In this document: one piece after another, positions 39,570 to 46,930 of the stretch
Numbering within the stretch: position 1 is the stretch's first letter
How the letters are laid out: the number at the start of each line of letters is the position of its first letter
Origin: Pseudomonadota bacterium
GTDB lineage: Bacteria > Pseudomonadota > Gammaproteobacteria > Burkholderiales > Burkholderiaceae_C
Direction of reading: 5' to 3'
Assembly (NCBI GenBank): GCA_020161065.1
Contig: JAIUPH010000011.1
Span: forward strand, 372,001-436,000
Length of the DNA stretch: 64,000 bases
Program-made: the position numbers and the translations under genes
The notes under the pieces: generated by a model
Told to the model about the DNA's origin: nothing
What the model saw: only the letters and a program-made list of their open reading frames with translations
Database searches by the model: none

Positions 39570-40173
39570 GCCCGAACCAGCCGCGCAGCGCGGCCCGCAG
39601 GTGGTCGGCGCCGGCGCGGCCCCAGTCGCGCTGCAGTTCGCCGGCCAGGCCGATCACCGTGATCGGCACCGCGCCGGCCTGGATCATGCGCTGCATCGCC
39701 GCCTCGTGCGCCGCGGCGCTGACGCCGCCGATCGCATCGGCCACCACGTAGACCTCGTAGCCTTCCTTCAGCGCGTCCAGCACCGGGAAGGCGACGCAGA
39801 TCTCGGTCCACAACCCGGCGATGATCAGCTTGCGGCGGCCGGTCTTCTGCACCGCGGCGCGGAAGTCGTCGTCTTCCCACGAATTGAGCGTGGTGCGGTC
39901 GATTTCCGGCACGCCGGGGAGCGCGGCCCGCAGCTCCTCGTTCGTGCCCTGCATGCCGCGGCTTTGCACGCCCACGGTCGACAGCACCACCGGCAGCTGG
40001 TACGCGGTGGCGATTTCGCCGAGCGTGATCACGCCGGCCAGCAAGCGCTTGGTGTCGATCGAGCCGACGCCCGCGTACTGCTCGGGCTGGTAGTCGATCA
40101 AGGCCAGCACGGCGTTGTCGGGGCTCAGCAGGTGGTCGGTTTTGGGGTCGCGGATGGGGGTCGGGCCGGACAT
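39559..40173 (-). CDS. Isochorismatase-fold hydrolase (YcaC-like), copy 1
   Basis: Cysteine hydrolase of the isochorismatase/nicotinamidase superfamily. The catalytic triad elements are Asp in ALIDYQPEQY, Lys in the RKLIIAG strand region and Cys in GLWTEICVAFP. 204 residues. The ATG at 40173 follows AAAGGAG. YcaC-type hydrolases have no established substrate. It is the last gene of the LysR-linked operon, 13 bp after ltrA. A second, related hydrolase lies at the other end of the operon. Confidence 0.9.
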   Translation of the reverse strand: MSGPTPIRDPKTDHLLSPDNAVLALIDYQPEQYAGVGSIDTKRLLAGVITLGEIATAYQLPVVLSTVGVQSRGMQGTNEELRAALPGVPEIDRTTLNSWEDDDFRAAVQKTGRRKLIIAGLWTEICVAFPVLDALKEGYEVYVVADAIGGVSAAAHEAAMQRMIQAGAVPITVIGLAGELQRDWGRAGADHLRAALRGWFGRMR

Positions 40174-40186
40174 GGCGGGTCTCCTT

Positions 40187-41347
40187 TCAGGGACGGGGGG
40201 TGAGCCAGATGATGAGCAAGGTGGGACCGATCGACAAGGCCAGCAGCGCCCACGGCAGCGGCAGCCCCGCGGCCACGGCCAGCGGCACCGCGGCAATGGC
40301 CGCCAGGCCGGCCCACCAGCCGCGCGAGCCGGTGGCGCCCATGTGCAGGGCGTGGCCGAACAACAGCCCGATGGCGGCCACCAGGATGGCCTGCGGCACC
40401 GCCACGGCGCTGATGGCCAGCAGCGGCGACAAGGCATGCGCCGCGGCGGCGCCGGCTTCCGCCGGCTTCAGCGTGTCGGCCACCACCTCCAGGCCCGAGC
40501 CCATGGCGGCCACCGCGGCAAACAGCAGGTAGTGGCCGTAGCCCCAGGCGAAGGCGCGCTCGCGGTGGTGGTGCAGCGCCTGGCCCGAAGGCAGCAGCGA
40601 GTACAGCCACCACATCACCAGTACCAGCAACATCGAGGCCAGGCCGACGATGCCGAGGTCGAGCGACCAGCCGCCGGCGCCGGCGCGCCAGACGTTGGAC
40701 ACCGCGTTGGCCGCGCCCAGCACGCATTCGCCGAGGCAGATGATGACCATCAGCGCATAGCGCTCGGCGATGTGGTGCGCGTGCCAGGGCGTGGCGCCGG
40801 CGCGCTCGGCCCACACCGGCACCAGCAGTTCCAGCACGCACAGCAGCACGAAGCCGGGCCAGAACCACACCGGCGGCAGCGCCAGCCGCGCGATCCACAG
40901 CACCTGCACCACCGCGATGCCGATCGCGTAGTGCAGACAGGTGCGGCGGTGCGGCGGATCGTCGCGCGCCGCCAGCAGCCACTGCGCCACCAGCGCCAGC
41001 CGCATCAGCGCATAGCCGATGGTGGCGGCCAGCAGGTCGCCGCTGAAGAAGCCCGGGATGCCGACCGCGAACACCAGCACGCCGAACATCTGCGCCATCG
41101 TCAGCAGGCGGAACAGCAGGTCGTCGTTGTCGTACGCCGAGGCGTACCACGTGTAGTTCATCCACGCCCACCAGATGCCGAAGAAGGCGGCCAGGTACTG
41201 CGGGATCACCGTCCAGTGGTGCTCGGCCTCGCCGTGGTGCAGTTGCGCCGAGGCCAGCGCGATGGCGACCACGAAGCTCAGGTCGAACAGCAGCTCCAGC
41301 GGCGTCGAGACGCGGTGCGCCTCCTGCGGGTCGCGGCCGCGCTTCAC
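40187..41347 (-). CDS. Low temperature requirement protein A (LtrA) family membrane protein
   Basis: Integral membrane protein with about ten hydrophobic helices, 386 residues. The diagnostic start is RVSTPLELLFDLSFVVAIA; further family segments are WWAWMNYTWYASAYDNDD and AERYALMVIICLGECVL. LtrA proteins were named from a Listeria low-temperature mutant and have no assigned biochemical role. I chose the GTG at 41347 because it overlaps the stop of the upstream pirin gene (GTGA) and places the family motif at residue 13. Confidence 0.88.
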   Translation of the reverse strand: MKRGRDPQEAHRVSTPLELLFDLSFVVAIALASAQLHHGEAEHHWTVIPQYLAAFFGIWWAWMNYTWYASAYDNDDLLFRLLTMAQMFGVLVFAVGIPGFFSGDLLAATIGYALMRLALVAQWLLAARDDPPHRRTCLHYAIGIAVVQVLWIARLALPPVWFWPGFVLLCVLELLVPVWAERAGATPWHAHHIAERYALMVIICLGECVLGAANAVSNVWRAGAGGWSLDLGIVGLASMLLVLVMWWLYSLLPSGQALHHHRERAFAWGYGHYLLFAAVAAMGSGLEVVADTLKPAEAGAAAAHALSPLLAISAVAVPQAILVAAIGLLFGHALHMGATGSRGWWAGLAAIAAVPLAVAAGLPLPWALLALSIGPTLLIIWLTPRP

Positions 41348-42267
41348 GCGCGCGCCTTGAGCCGCAGGCCGGTCAGCGGCGGCGCCGGCGTGCGCGGCGC
41401 GTCGGTGCCCGGCACGGCGCCGAAGCGCGCGCTGGCGCCGTTCCAGTCGGCCAGCGCCTGCTCCACCTCGGCCTGCGTGCGGGCGACGAAGTTCCACCAC
41501 AGCAGCGGCGGCGCGCCGAAGGGTTCGCCGCCGAGCAGCAGCAGCTGGCTGTCGGCGGCCAGCTCGATCGCCACGCCGTCGCGGCCGCAGCCCAGGTCGA
41601 GCAGCGTGCCGGGCTGCAGCGCCTCGCCGGCCACCGTGGCGGCGCCGCGCAGCACCAGCACGGCATGCTCGAACGCCGGGTCGAGCGGCAGCGTGGTGCG
41701 CGCCGCGCGGCGCGCCACCAGGTCCAGGCCGACCAGCGGCGTGAACACCGCCACCGGCGAGCGCTGGCCGAGCGCTTCGCCGACCAGCAGCGTGAAGGTG
41801 ATGCCGTCACGCTCGATCACCGGCAGCTCGGCGTGGTGCTGGAACGCCGGCGCGCGGTCGCGCTCGGCATCGGGCAGCGCGATCCACATCTGCGCCGCGT
41901 GCAGCGGGCCGCCGTCGCTGACCTGGTCTTCGCTGTGCACGATGCCGTGGCCGGCGGTCATCAGGTTGACCTGGCCGGCGCGGATGACCTGCTCGTTGCC
42001 CAGCGAGTCGCGGTGCAGCAGTTCGCCTTCGATCATCCAGGTGAAGGTCTGCAGCCCGATGTGCGGATGCGGCCCGACGTGCATGCCCTCGCCGGGCCCG
42101 AAGCGCGCCGGCCCCGCATGGTCGAGGAAGCACCAGGCGCCCACGGTGCGCAGCGCGCGGCCGGGCACGGCGCGGCGCAGCGTGATGCCGCCCACCTCGG
42201 AGGGCCGCGCCTCGATGCGGCGCAGGGTGGGTTGAGGGCTGGCCTCCGGCGCGTCGCCTGGACTCAT
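41344..42267 (-). CDS. Pirin family protein (pirin 2)
   Basis: Bicupin pirin of a different subgroup from the other two here: GMHVGPHPHIGLQTFTWMIE and HRDSLGNEQVIRAGQVNLM carry the metal-binding cupin, followed by TAGHGIVHSED. 307 residues. The ATG follows GGGAGGAAG. It overlaps ltrA (GTGA) and lies 21 bp after the DUF3079 gene within the operon. Catalytic activity is not known; quercetinase-like oxygenation is possible. Confidence 0.9.
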   Translation of the reverse strand: MSPGDAPEASPQPTLRRIEARPSEVGGITLRRAVPGRALRTVGAWCFLDHAGPARFGPGEGMHVGPHPHIGLQTFTWMIEGELLHRDSLGNEQVIRAGQVNLMTAGHGIVHSEDQVSDGGPLHAAQMWIALPDAERDRAPAFQHHAELPVIERDGITFTLLVGEALGQRSPVAVFTPLVGLDLVARRAARTTLPLDPAFEHAVLVLRGAATVAGEALQPGTLLDLGCGRDGVAIELAADSQLLLLGGEPFGAPPLLWWNFVARTQAEVEQALADWNGASARFGAVPGTDAPRTPAPPLTGLRLKARA

Positions 42268-42288
42268 CGTCTTCCTCCCGTTGGTCGA

Positions 42289-42540
42289 TCAGTCGGGCAT
42301 CTTAGGGTCGGCCGGCGGCGCAGCGGCGGCATCGGGCGCATCGGCGGCGTCCGCGGCGTCGCCGGCCGGCCGCTCGCTCGGCGGCAGCCATTCGGCCCAG
42401 TCGTCGCCGAACAACTCCATCGGGTGCTGCGTGCGGTCCGAACCGTTGCCGCAGGCCATGTCGCTGGACGGGCAGTACTTGTCGCAGCCCCAGCAGATGC
42501 GCTCAGGGTTCTTGGGATGCAGCGGAAACTTCTTGGCCAT
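42289..42540 (-). CDS. DUF3079 domain-containing protein
   Basis: An 83-residue protein whose first 50 residues match the DUF3079 family: MAKKFPLHPKNPERICWGCD, with Cys pairs in CWGCDKYC and MACGNGSDRT that look like a small metal or cluster site. The C-terminal 30 residues are Ala/Asp/Pro-rich low complexity. Function unknown. It begins within the last 38 bp of the glutathionyl-hydroquinone reductase gene in a different frame. Confidence 0.85.
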   Translation of the reverse strand: MAKKFPLHPKNPERICWGCDKYCPSSDMACGNGSDRTQHPMELFGDDWAEWLPPSERPAGDAADAADAPDAAAAPPADPKMPD

Positions 42541-43492
42541 GGTGGCGTTCGCCCAGGAAGTCGAGCAGCGGGCCCTTGGGCACGATGCCGCTCGGGTTGA
42601 GGTGGCGGTGGCTCTGGTAGTAGTGGCGCTTGATGTGGTCCATGTCGACCGTCTGCGCGATGCCGGGCACGCCGATCAGCTCGCGCAGCAGGCGGCTCAA
42701 GGCCGGATAGTCGGCCAGCCGCCGCAGGTTGCACTTGAAGTGCCCGTGGTAGACGGCGTCGAAGCGCACCAGCGTCGTGAACAGCCGCCAGTCGGCTTCG
42801 GTCGGCGCCGCGTCGCCGACCAGGTAGCGGCTGCGCGCCAGCCGCGCCTCCAACTCGTCCAGCGCCGCGAACAGGCGGTCGAAGGCCTGCTCGTAGGCGG
42901 CCTGGCTGCCGGCGAAGCCGCAGCGGTAGACGCCGTTGTTGACGCGCTCGTAGACGAAGGCGTTGACCTCGTCGATGCGCTCGCGCAGCGCCGGCGGATA
43001 AAGCCCGGCGCGGCGCGGCGTGAAGGCGTCGAACGCGCTGTCGAACATGCGCAGGATCTCGGCCGACTCGTTGTTGACGATGGTGCGGCGCTGCTTGTCC
43101 CACAGCACCGGCACGGTGACGCGGCCGCTGTAGCCGGGGTCGGCGGCGAGGTAGACCTCGCGCAGGAAAGCGAAGCCGTTGACGGTGTCGGGGATGCAGC
43201 CCGGCCCGTCGCCGAAGGCCCAGCCGTCGTCGCCCATCACCGGGTCGACGATGGACAGCGACACCACGTCCTGCAGGCCCTTGAGGCTGCGCGCGATCAG
43301 CGTGCGGTGCGCCCACGGGCAGGCCAGCGAGACGTAGAGGTGGTAGCGCCCCGGCTCGGCCGCGAAGCCGCTGCTGCCGTCGGCGCTGACCTGGTGGCGA
43401 AAGCCCGCCTGCGTGCGCACGAACTCGCCGCCGCTGGCGCGCGTGTCGTACCAGCCGCTGCGCCACTGGCCGTCGAGCAGGTAGCCGCTCAT
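42503..43492 (-). CDS. Glutathionyl-hydroquinone reductase (YqjG/ECM4 family GST)
   Basis: Xi-class glutathione transferase that reduces S-glutathionyl-hydroquinones, repairing products of quinone-glutathione addition. The catalytic cysteine C58 is in VSLACPWAHR; other family segments are WAFGDGPGCIPDTVNG, VTVPVLWDKQ and YLVGDAAPTEADWRLFTTLV. 329 residues. ATG at 43492 overlaps the OsmC stop (ATGA). With the azoreductase and pirins it argues that the operon handles quinones or related electrophiles. Confidence 0.93.
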   Translation of the reverse strand: MSGYLLDGQWRSGWYDTRASGGEFVRTQAGFRHQVSADGSSGFAAEPGRYHLYVSLACPWAHRTLIARSLKGLQDVVSLSIVDPVMGDDGWAFGDGPGCIPDTVNGFAFLREVYLAADPGYSGRVTVPVLWDKQRRTIVNNESAEILRMFDSAFDAFTPRRAGLYPPALRERIDEVNAFVYERVNNGVYRCGFAGSQAAYEQAFDRLFAALDELEARLARSRYLVGDAAPTEADWRLFTTLVRFDAVYHGHFKCNLRRLADYPALSRLLRELIGVPGIAQTVDMDHIKRHYYQSHRHLNPSGIVPKGPLLDFLGERHHGQEVSAASQEP

Positions 43493-43905
43493 CGCGCCGG
43501 CTCCGCGCCGACCGTGCCGCGCGCGCTGATGATGACGGCGCCTTCGCGCATCACCTTGGTGACCGGCGTGCGGGCCGCCACGTCGAGCAGCCGCGCCCAC
43601 TGCGCGTCGTCCAGCGCGCCGCTGGCCCACAGCGTGCGGTGCACGTGCAGCTTGTCGTCGGCGTCGCGCGACAGGCTCAGCTCGGCGCGCAGCTCGCCCA
43701 GGTCCCAGCCCTTCTTCTGTGCGTACATGCGCAGCGTGATCGCGGTGCAGGCGGCCAGCGAGGCCAGGTACAGGTCGAACGGCGCCGGCCCGGCGTCGCG
43801 CCCGCCGAGCGCCGGCGGCTCGTCGGCCAGCAGCTGGTGCGGGCCCAGCGTGATGCGGTGCGCGAAGTCGGTGCCGGTGGAGACGATGCGGGCGGTGTGG
43901 CTCAT
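43489..43905 (-). CDS. OsmC family protein
   Basis: A 138-residue OsmC/Ohr-fold protein. One conserved cysteine is in SLAACTAITLRMYAQKKGW; the other peroxidatic position, usually in a CPV-type motif, reads TPVTKVM, so only one Cys remains and classical Ohr hydroperoxidase activity is doubtful. The ATG at 43905 follows AGAAGGAG. It lies within the operon, overlapping the glutathionyl-hydroquinone reductase gene by 4 bp. Confidence 0.9.
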   Translation of the reverse strand: MSHTARIVSTGTDFAHRITLGPHQLLADEPPALGGRDAGPAPFDLYLASLAACTAITLRMYAQKKGWDLGELRAELSLSRDADDKLHVHRTLWASGALDDAQWARLLDVAARTPVTKVMREGAVIISARGTVGAEPAR

Positions 43906-43949
43906 GGGAAAGCTCCTTCTCGAAACGGCCGGGTCGAGCGGCGGCGGCG

Positions 43950-44495
43950 TCAGCGGAACAGCCAGCGCGACACCAGCCGGGTGTAGCGCGGCATGATGAC
44001 GTAGACCATCAGCCAGACGACGACGACCACCACCACCAGCGCCTGCAGCGGCGGCCAGCGGCGCAGCGGTTCGAGCGCCAGCAGCGGCTGCAGCAGCCAG
44101 GGCACGATCTGCGTCAGCGGGTAGATGGCCGACAGCGTGACCAGGAACTGCTTGAACGGCCTGGCGTGCAGTGGCGCCACGCTGGGCGGCGTGAACCAGT
44201 ATTCGAGCCCGGTCTCGATCTGCGAGGCCTGCTCCGACAGCAGCCAGGGCTGGGCGCGCTCGACGAAGCTGCGGCGCAGCGGCGAATCGATCCAACCGGT
44301 CAGGTGCTCGTGGGTGTCGAAGCGCAGCAGCGCCGCATACGGCGCGTTGGCCGTGTGCGGGCGGATGATGGACACGCCCATGTGGCCCGGGAAGTCGCGC
44401 GCCGCCTTGGCGATGGCCTTCAGCCAGGCCTCGTAGTCCGCCACCGCATCGGCGCGCACCTGGTGCTGGATCAACAGCGTGACGGAGTCGTTCAC
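43950..44495 (-). CDS. Antibiotic-biosynthesis-monooxygenase domain protein with membrane tail
   Basis: A 181-residue protein. Residues 1-100 form an ABM (dimeric alpha-beta barrel) domain, VTLLIQHQVRADAVADYEAW with FPGHMGVSIIRP and LLRFDTHEHLTGW; such domains often act on quinols or flavins. Residues 118-175 carry two hydrophobic helices (FLVTLSAIYPLTQIVPWLL and LQALVVVVVVVWLMVYVI), so it is membrane bound. The GTG start at 44495 follows GAAGGAG. It sits between the azoreductase and OsmC genes. Confidence 0.87.
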   Translation of the reverse strand: MNDSVTLLIQHQVRADAVADYEAWLKAIAKAARDFPGHMGVSIIRPHTANAPYAALLRFDTHEHLTGWIDSPLRRSFVERAQPWLLSEQASQIETGLEYWFTPPSVAPLHARPFKQFLVTLSAIYPLTQIVPWLLQPLLALEPLRRWPPLQALVVVVVVVWLMVYVIMPRYTRLVSRWLFR

Positions 44496-44518
44496 GGCAG
44501 CTCCTTCAACGTGCCACG

Positions 44519-45121
44519 TCAGGCGGCCAGCGCCGTCAGTGCCTCGTGCGCCTGCGCCAGGCCGGCGGCGCGCGCGGCGTCGCCCATCGACAAGCCTTCG
44601 GCGTAGACGAACTCGACCTCGCCGATGCCCATGAAGGCCAGCACGTTGCGCACGTACTGCGTCTGCACGTCGCCCGCCGTGCCGGCATAGCGGCCGCCGC
44701 GGGTGGCGAACACCAGCGCCTTCTTGCCTTGCAGCAGGCCTTGCGGGCCGGCTTCGGTGTAGCGGAAGGTCTTGCCGGCGCGCATGACGTGGTCGAACCA
44801 GGACTTCAGCATCGAGGGCACCCCCAGGTTGTACATCGGCAGCCCGATGACGACGACGTCGGCCGACGCCAGCTCGGCGATCAGGCGGTCGGAGTGGTCC
44901 ACCGCGGCCTGCTGCTCGGCGTTGCGCTGCGTCGCCGGCGTCAGGAAGGCCTGGAAGGTCGGCCCATCGAGGTGCGGCATCGGCGTGCGCGCGAAGTCGC
45001 GCGTGATCACCTGGCCTTCGGCGTGGCGCTCGCGCCAGGCGGCGACGTAGGCGTCGGACAGCTGGCTCGACTGCCCCTGGTCGGCGAACAGGCTGGTCTT
45101 GATGTGCAAAAGGGTCTTCAT
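44519..45121 (-). CDS. azoR: FMN-dependent NADH-azoreductase
   Basis: Flavodoxin-fold NAD(P)H-quinone/azo reductase, 200 residues. The start MKTLLHIKTSLFADQGQSSQ (phosphate loop), the PMYNLGVPSMLKSWFDHVMR signature and VFATRGGRYAG are typical AzoR elements. It reduces quinones by two electrons, avoiding semiquinone radicals. It follows the isochorismatase-fold gene by 21 bp in the operon. Confidence 0.92.
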   Translation of the reverse strand: MKTLLHIKTSLFADQGQSSQLSDAYVAAWRERHAEGQVITRDFARTPMPHLDGPTFQAFLTPATQRNAEQQAAVDHSDRLIAELASADVVVIGLPMYNLGVPSMLKSWFDHVMRAGKTFRYTEAGPQGLLQGKKALVFATRGGRYAGTAGDVQTQYVRNVLAFMGIGEVEFVYAEGLSMGDAARAAGLAQAHEALTALAA

Positions 45122-45142
45122 GACGTTCCTCGTCGTGGCGGC

Positions 45143-45829
45143 TCAGCGCGCCGAGTCGAGCTGCTCGTGGTTCTTCTCGACGGCCTGCGCCTTGGTGTAG
45201 CTTTCGATCAGCAACTGGTACTCGGGGAAGATCTTGGTGTAGATCTCGGCCCATTGCAGCGCGTCTTCGCGGTGCCAGGTGCGTTGCAGTTCGGAGGCGA
45301 CGGCGGCGGTGTCCATCGGCACCACGCCGGCCTGGACGATGCGCGCCAGCGTGATCTCCTGCGCCATCTTCGAGTAGGTGCCCGAGGCATCGACGACGGC
45401 GAACACCTTGTAGCCCTCGGCCACCGCGCTGATCGCCGGGAAGGCCATGCACACGCTGGTGATGGTGCCGGCGATGATCAGCGTCTTGCGGCCGGTGGCC
45501 TTCACGGCGGCGACGAAGTCGGGGTTGTCCCAGGCGTTGATCTCGCCCTTGCGCGCCACGTACTTGGCGTGCGGCGCGGCTTCGTGGATCTCGGGGATCA
45601 GCGGGCCGTTGGGGCCTTGCGGCACCGAGGCGGTGGTGATCACCGGGATCTTGGCCAGCGTCGCCATCTTCGCCAAGGCGGCGGCGTGCGCGCGCAGCTT
45701 CGGCATCGGCATGTCGTTCACGGTCTGGAACAGGCCGCTCTGGTGGTCGATCAGCAGCATCACCGCGTCGGCGGGGTCGATGACGGGACGCTGGCCATTG
45801 AAGTTGGCAACTTGGGCAAAGGCGGTCAT
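45143..45829 (-). CDS. Isochorismatase-fold hydrolase (YcaC-like), copy 2
   Basis: Cysteine hydrolase of 228 residues. Catalytic elements: Asp in [10 protein letters not shown], Lys in KTLIIAG and Cys in [15 protein letters not shown]. Related to the copy at 39559-40173 (both end the core with [16 protein letters not shown] and [16 protein letters not shown]) but about 25 residues longer. Substrate unknown. Second gene of the operon, 48 bp after pirin 3. Confidence 0.9.
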   Translation of the reverse strand: MTAFAQVANFNGQRPVIDPADAVMLLIDHQSGLFQTVNDMPMPKLRAHAAALAKMATLAKIPVITTASVPQGPNGPLIPEIHEAAPHAKYVARKGEINAWDNPDFVAAVKATGRKTLIIAGTITSVCMAFPAISAVAEGYKVFAVVDASGTYSKMAQEITLARIVQAGVVPMDTAAVASELQRTWHREDALQWAEIYTKIFPEYQLLIESYTKAQAVEKNHEQLDSAR

Positions 45830-45877
45830 GGTGTGGTTCTCCGTTGGGGTTGGGTGGGGTCGCGTTGGGGTTGGGGG

Positions 45878-46798
45878 TCAGGCGGTGGTGGCCGCGTCGG
45901 CGACGTCAGCCGCCAGCTCGACCGGGGGCATGCGGCCGAAGCGGCCGTCACGGAAATCGGCGTAGGCCTGCTCGATCTGCTCGCGGCTGTTCATCACGAA
46001 CGGGCCGTGGCCGACCAGCGGCTCTTCGATCGGCTCGCCCGACAGCAGCAGCACGGTGGCGTGGTCGCTGGCCTCCAGGCGCACGCGCTGTCCGCCGCGG
46101 TCCAGCAGCGCCAGCGTCGCCTCGCGTTCGAGCGCCGTGCCGTTGACGCGCACCGCGCCGCGCAGCAGCACGACCGAGACGTTGCGGCCTTCGGGCAGAT
46201 CCAGCTCGACGCTGCGGCCCGGCGCCAGGCGCAGGTCCCACACGTCGACCGGCGTGAACGTGCGCGCCGGGCCGCGCCGGCCGAGCGCCTGGCCGGCGAT
46301 GACACGCAGCGAGCCGGCGGGCTGGCCTTGCTCGTCGCGCAGCGCCAGCACCGGAATGTCGGCGCAGGCCAGCGTCTGGTAGCGCGGCGCGGCAATCTTG
46401 TCGCGCGCCGGCAGGTTGACCCAGAGCTGCACCATCTCCAGCGTGCCGCCTTGGGCGCTGAAGGCCTTCGAATGGAACTCGCTGTGCAGGATGCCGCTGC
46501 CGGCGGTCATCCACTGCACGTCGCCGGGGCCGATGCGGCCGCCGGCGCCGGTGGAGTCGCGGTGCTCGACCTCGCCCTGGTAGACGATGGTGACGGTCTC
46601 GAAGCCGCGGTGCGGATGCTCGCCCACGCCGCGCGGCTGGCGCGACGGGCCGAACTGCGCCGGGCCGGCGAAGTCCAGCGCCAGGAAGGGGCTGGCATGC
46701 CGGCCCAGCGTGCCGTACGAGAACAGGCTGCGCACCGGAAAGCCGTCACCCACCCAGTGCGAGTTGCGGTTGCCGTAGATGCCCAGAACCTTCTTCAT
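45878..46798 (-). CDS. Pirin family protein (pirin 3)
   Basis: Bicupin pirin/YhhW-type protein, 306 residues. Metal-binding cupin motif GVGEHPHRGFETVTIVYQGE with HSEFHS downstream; overall closest in this window to pirin 1. First gene of the operon divergent from the LysR gene. The ATG at 46798 is preceded by AAGGAG. The C-terminal extension (VELAADVADAATTA) is absent from pirin 1. Confidence 0.92.
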   Translation of the reverse strand: MKKVLGIYGNRNSHWVGDGFPVRSLFSYGTLGRHASPFLALDFAGPAQFGPSRQPRGVGEHPHRGFETVTIVYQGEVEHRDSTGAGGRIGPGDVQWMTAGSGILHSEFHSKAFSAQGGTLEMVQLWVNLPARDKIAAPRYQTLACADIPVLALRDEQGQPAGSLRVIAGQALGRRGPARTFTPVDVWDLRLAPGRSVELDLPEGRNVSVVLLRGAVRVNGTALEREATLALLDRGGQRVRLEASDHATVLLLSGEPIEEPLVGHGPFVMNSREQIEQAYADFRDGRFGRMPPVELAADVADAATTA

Positions 46799-46847
46799 CT
46801 CACGCTCCTTGCGGATGCGAAGGAGTGATTCCCTCGCCGTGCAATGA

Positions 46848-46853
46848 ATGTAG
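46848..46853 (-). promoter_or_regulatory. Candidate -10 box of the pirin/quinone-reductase operon
   Basis: TACATT on the minus strand, giving a start near 46841 and a leader of about 43 nt before pirin 3. The -35 region is covered by the palindrome at 46856-46865. No good -35 hexamer, as in activator-dependent promoters. Confidence 0.4.
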
Positions 46854-46855
46854 GT

Positions 46856-46865
46856 TTCGATCGAA
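46856..46865. promoter_or_regulatory. Palindrome, candidate LysR operator
   Basis: TTCGATCGAA, a perfect 10-bp palindrome in the 132-bp divergent region between pirin 3 and the LysR gene, next to the predicted operon -10 box. Confidence 0.45.
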
Positions 46866-46880
46866 TCGGCCGGTAGTTCC

Positions 46881-46886
46881 TAGAAT
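46881..46886 (+). promoter_or_regulatory. Candidate -10 box of the LysR gene
   Basis: TAGAAT on the plus strand, 44 bp before the LysR ATG, overlapping the dyad TTC-CTA-GAA at 46877-46885. Confidence 0.4.
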
Positions 46887-46896
46887 TGCGCTTCAT

Positions 46897-46914
46897 CGTT
46901 CCATGCGTGGAACG
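46897..46914. promoter_or_regulatory. Inverted repeat upstream of the LysR gene
   Basis: CGTTCCA-TGCG-TGGAACG, perfect 7-bp arms with a 4-bp centre, 16 bp before the LysR start. It lies at or just after the predicted LysR transcription start, a position suited to autoregulation. Confidence 0.5.
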
Positions 46915-46930
46915 GCCACCGAGCCCCGCC

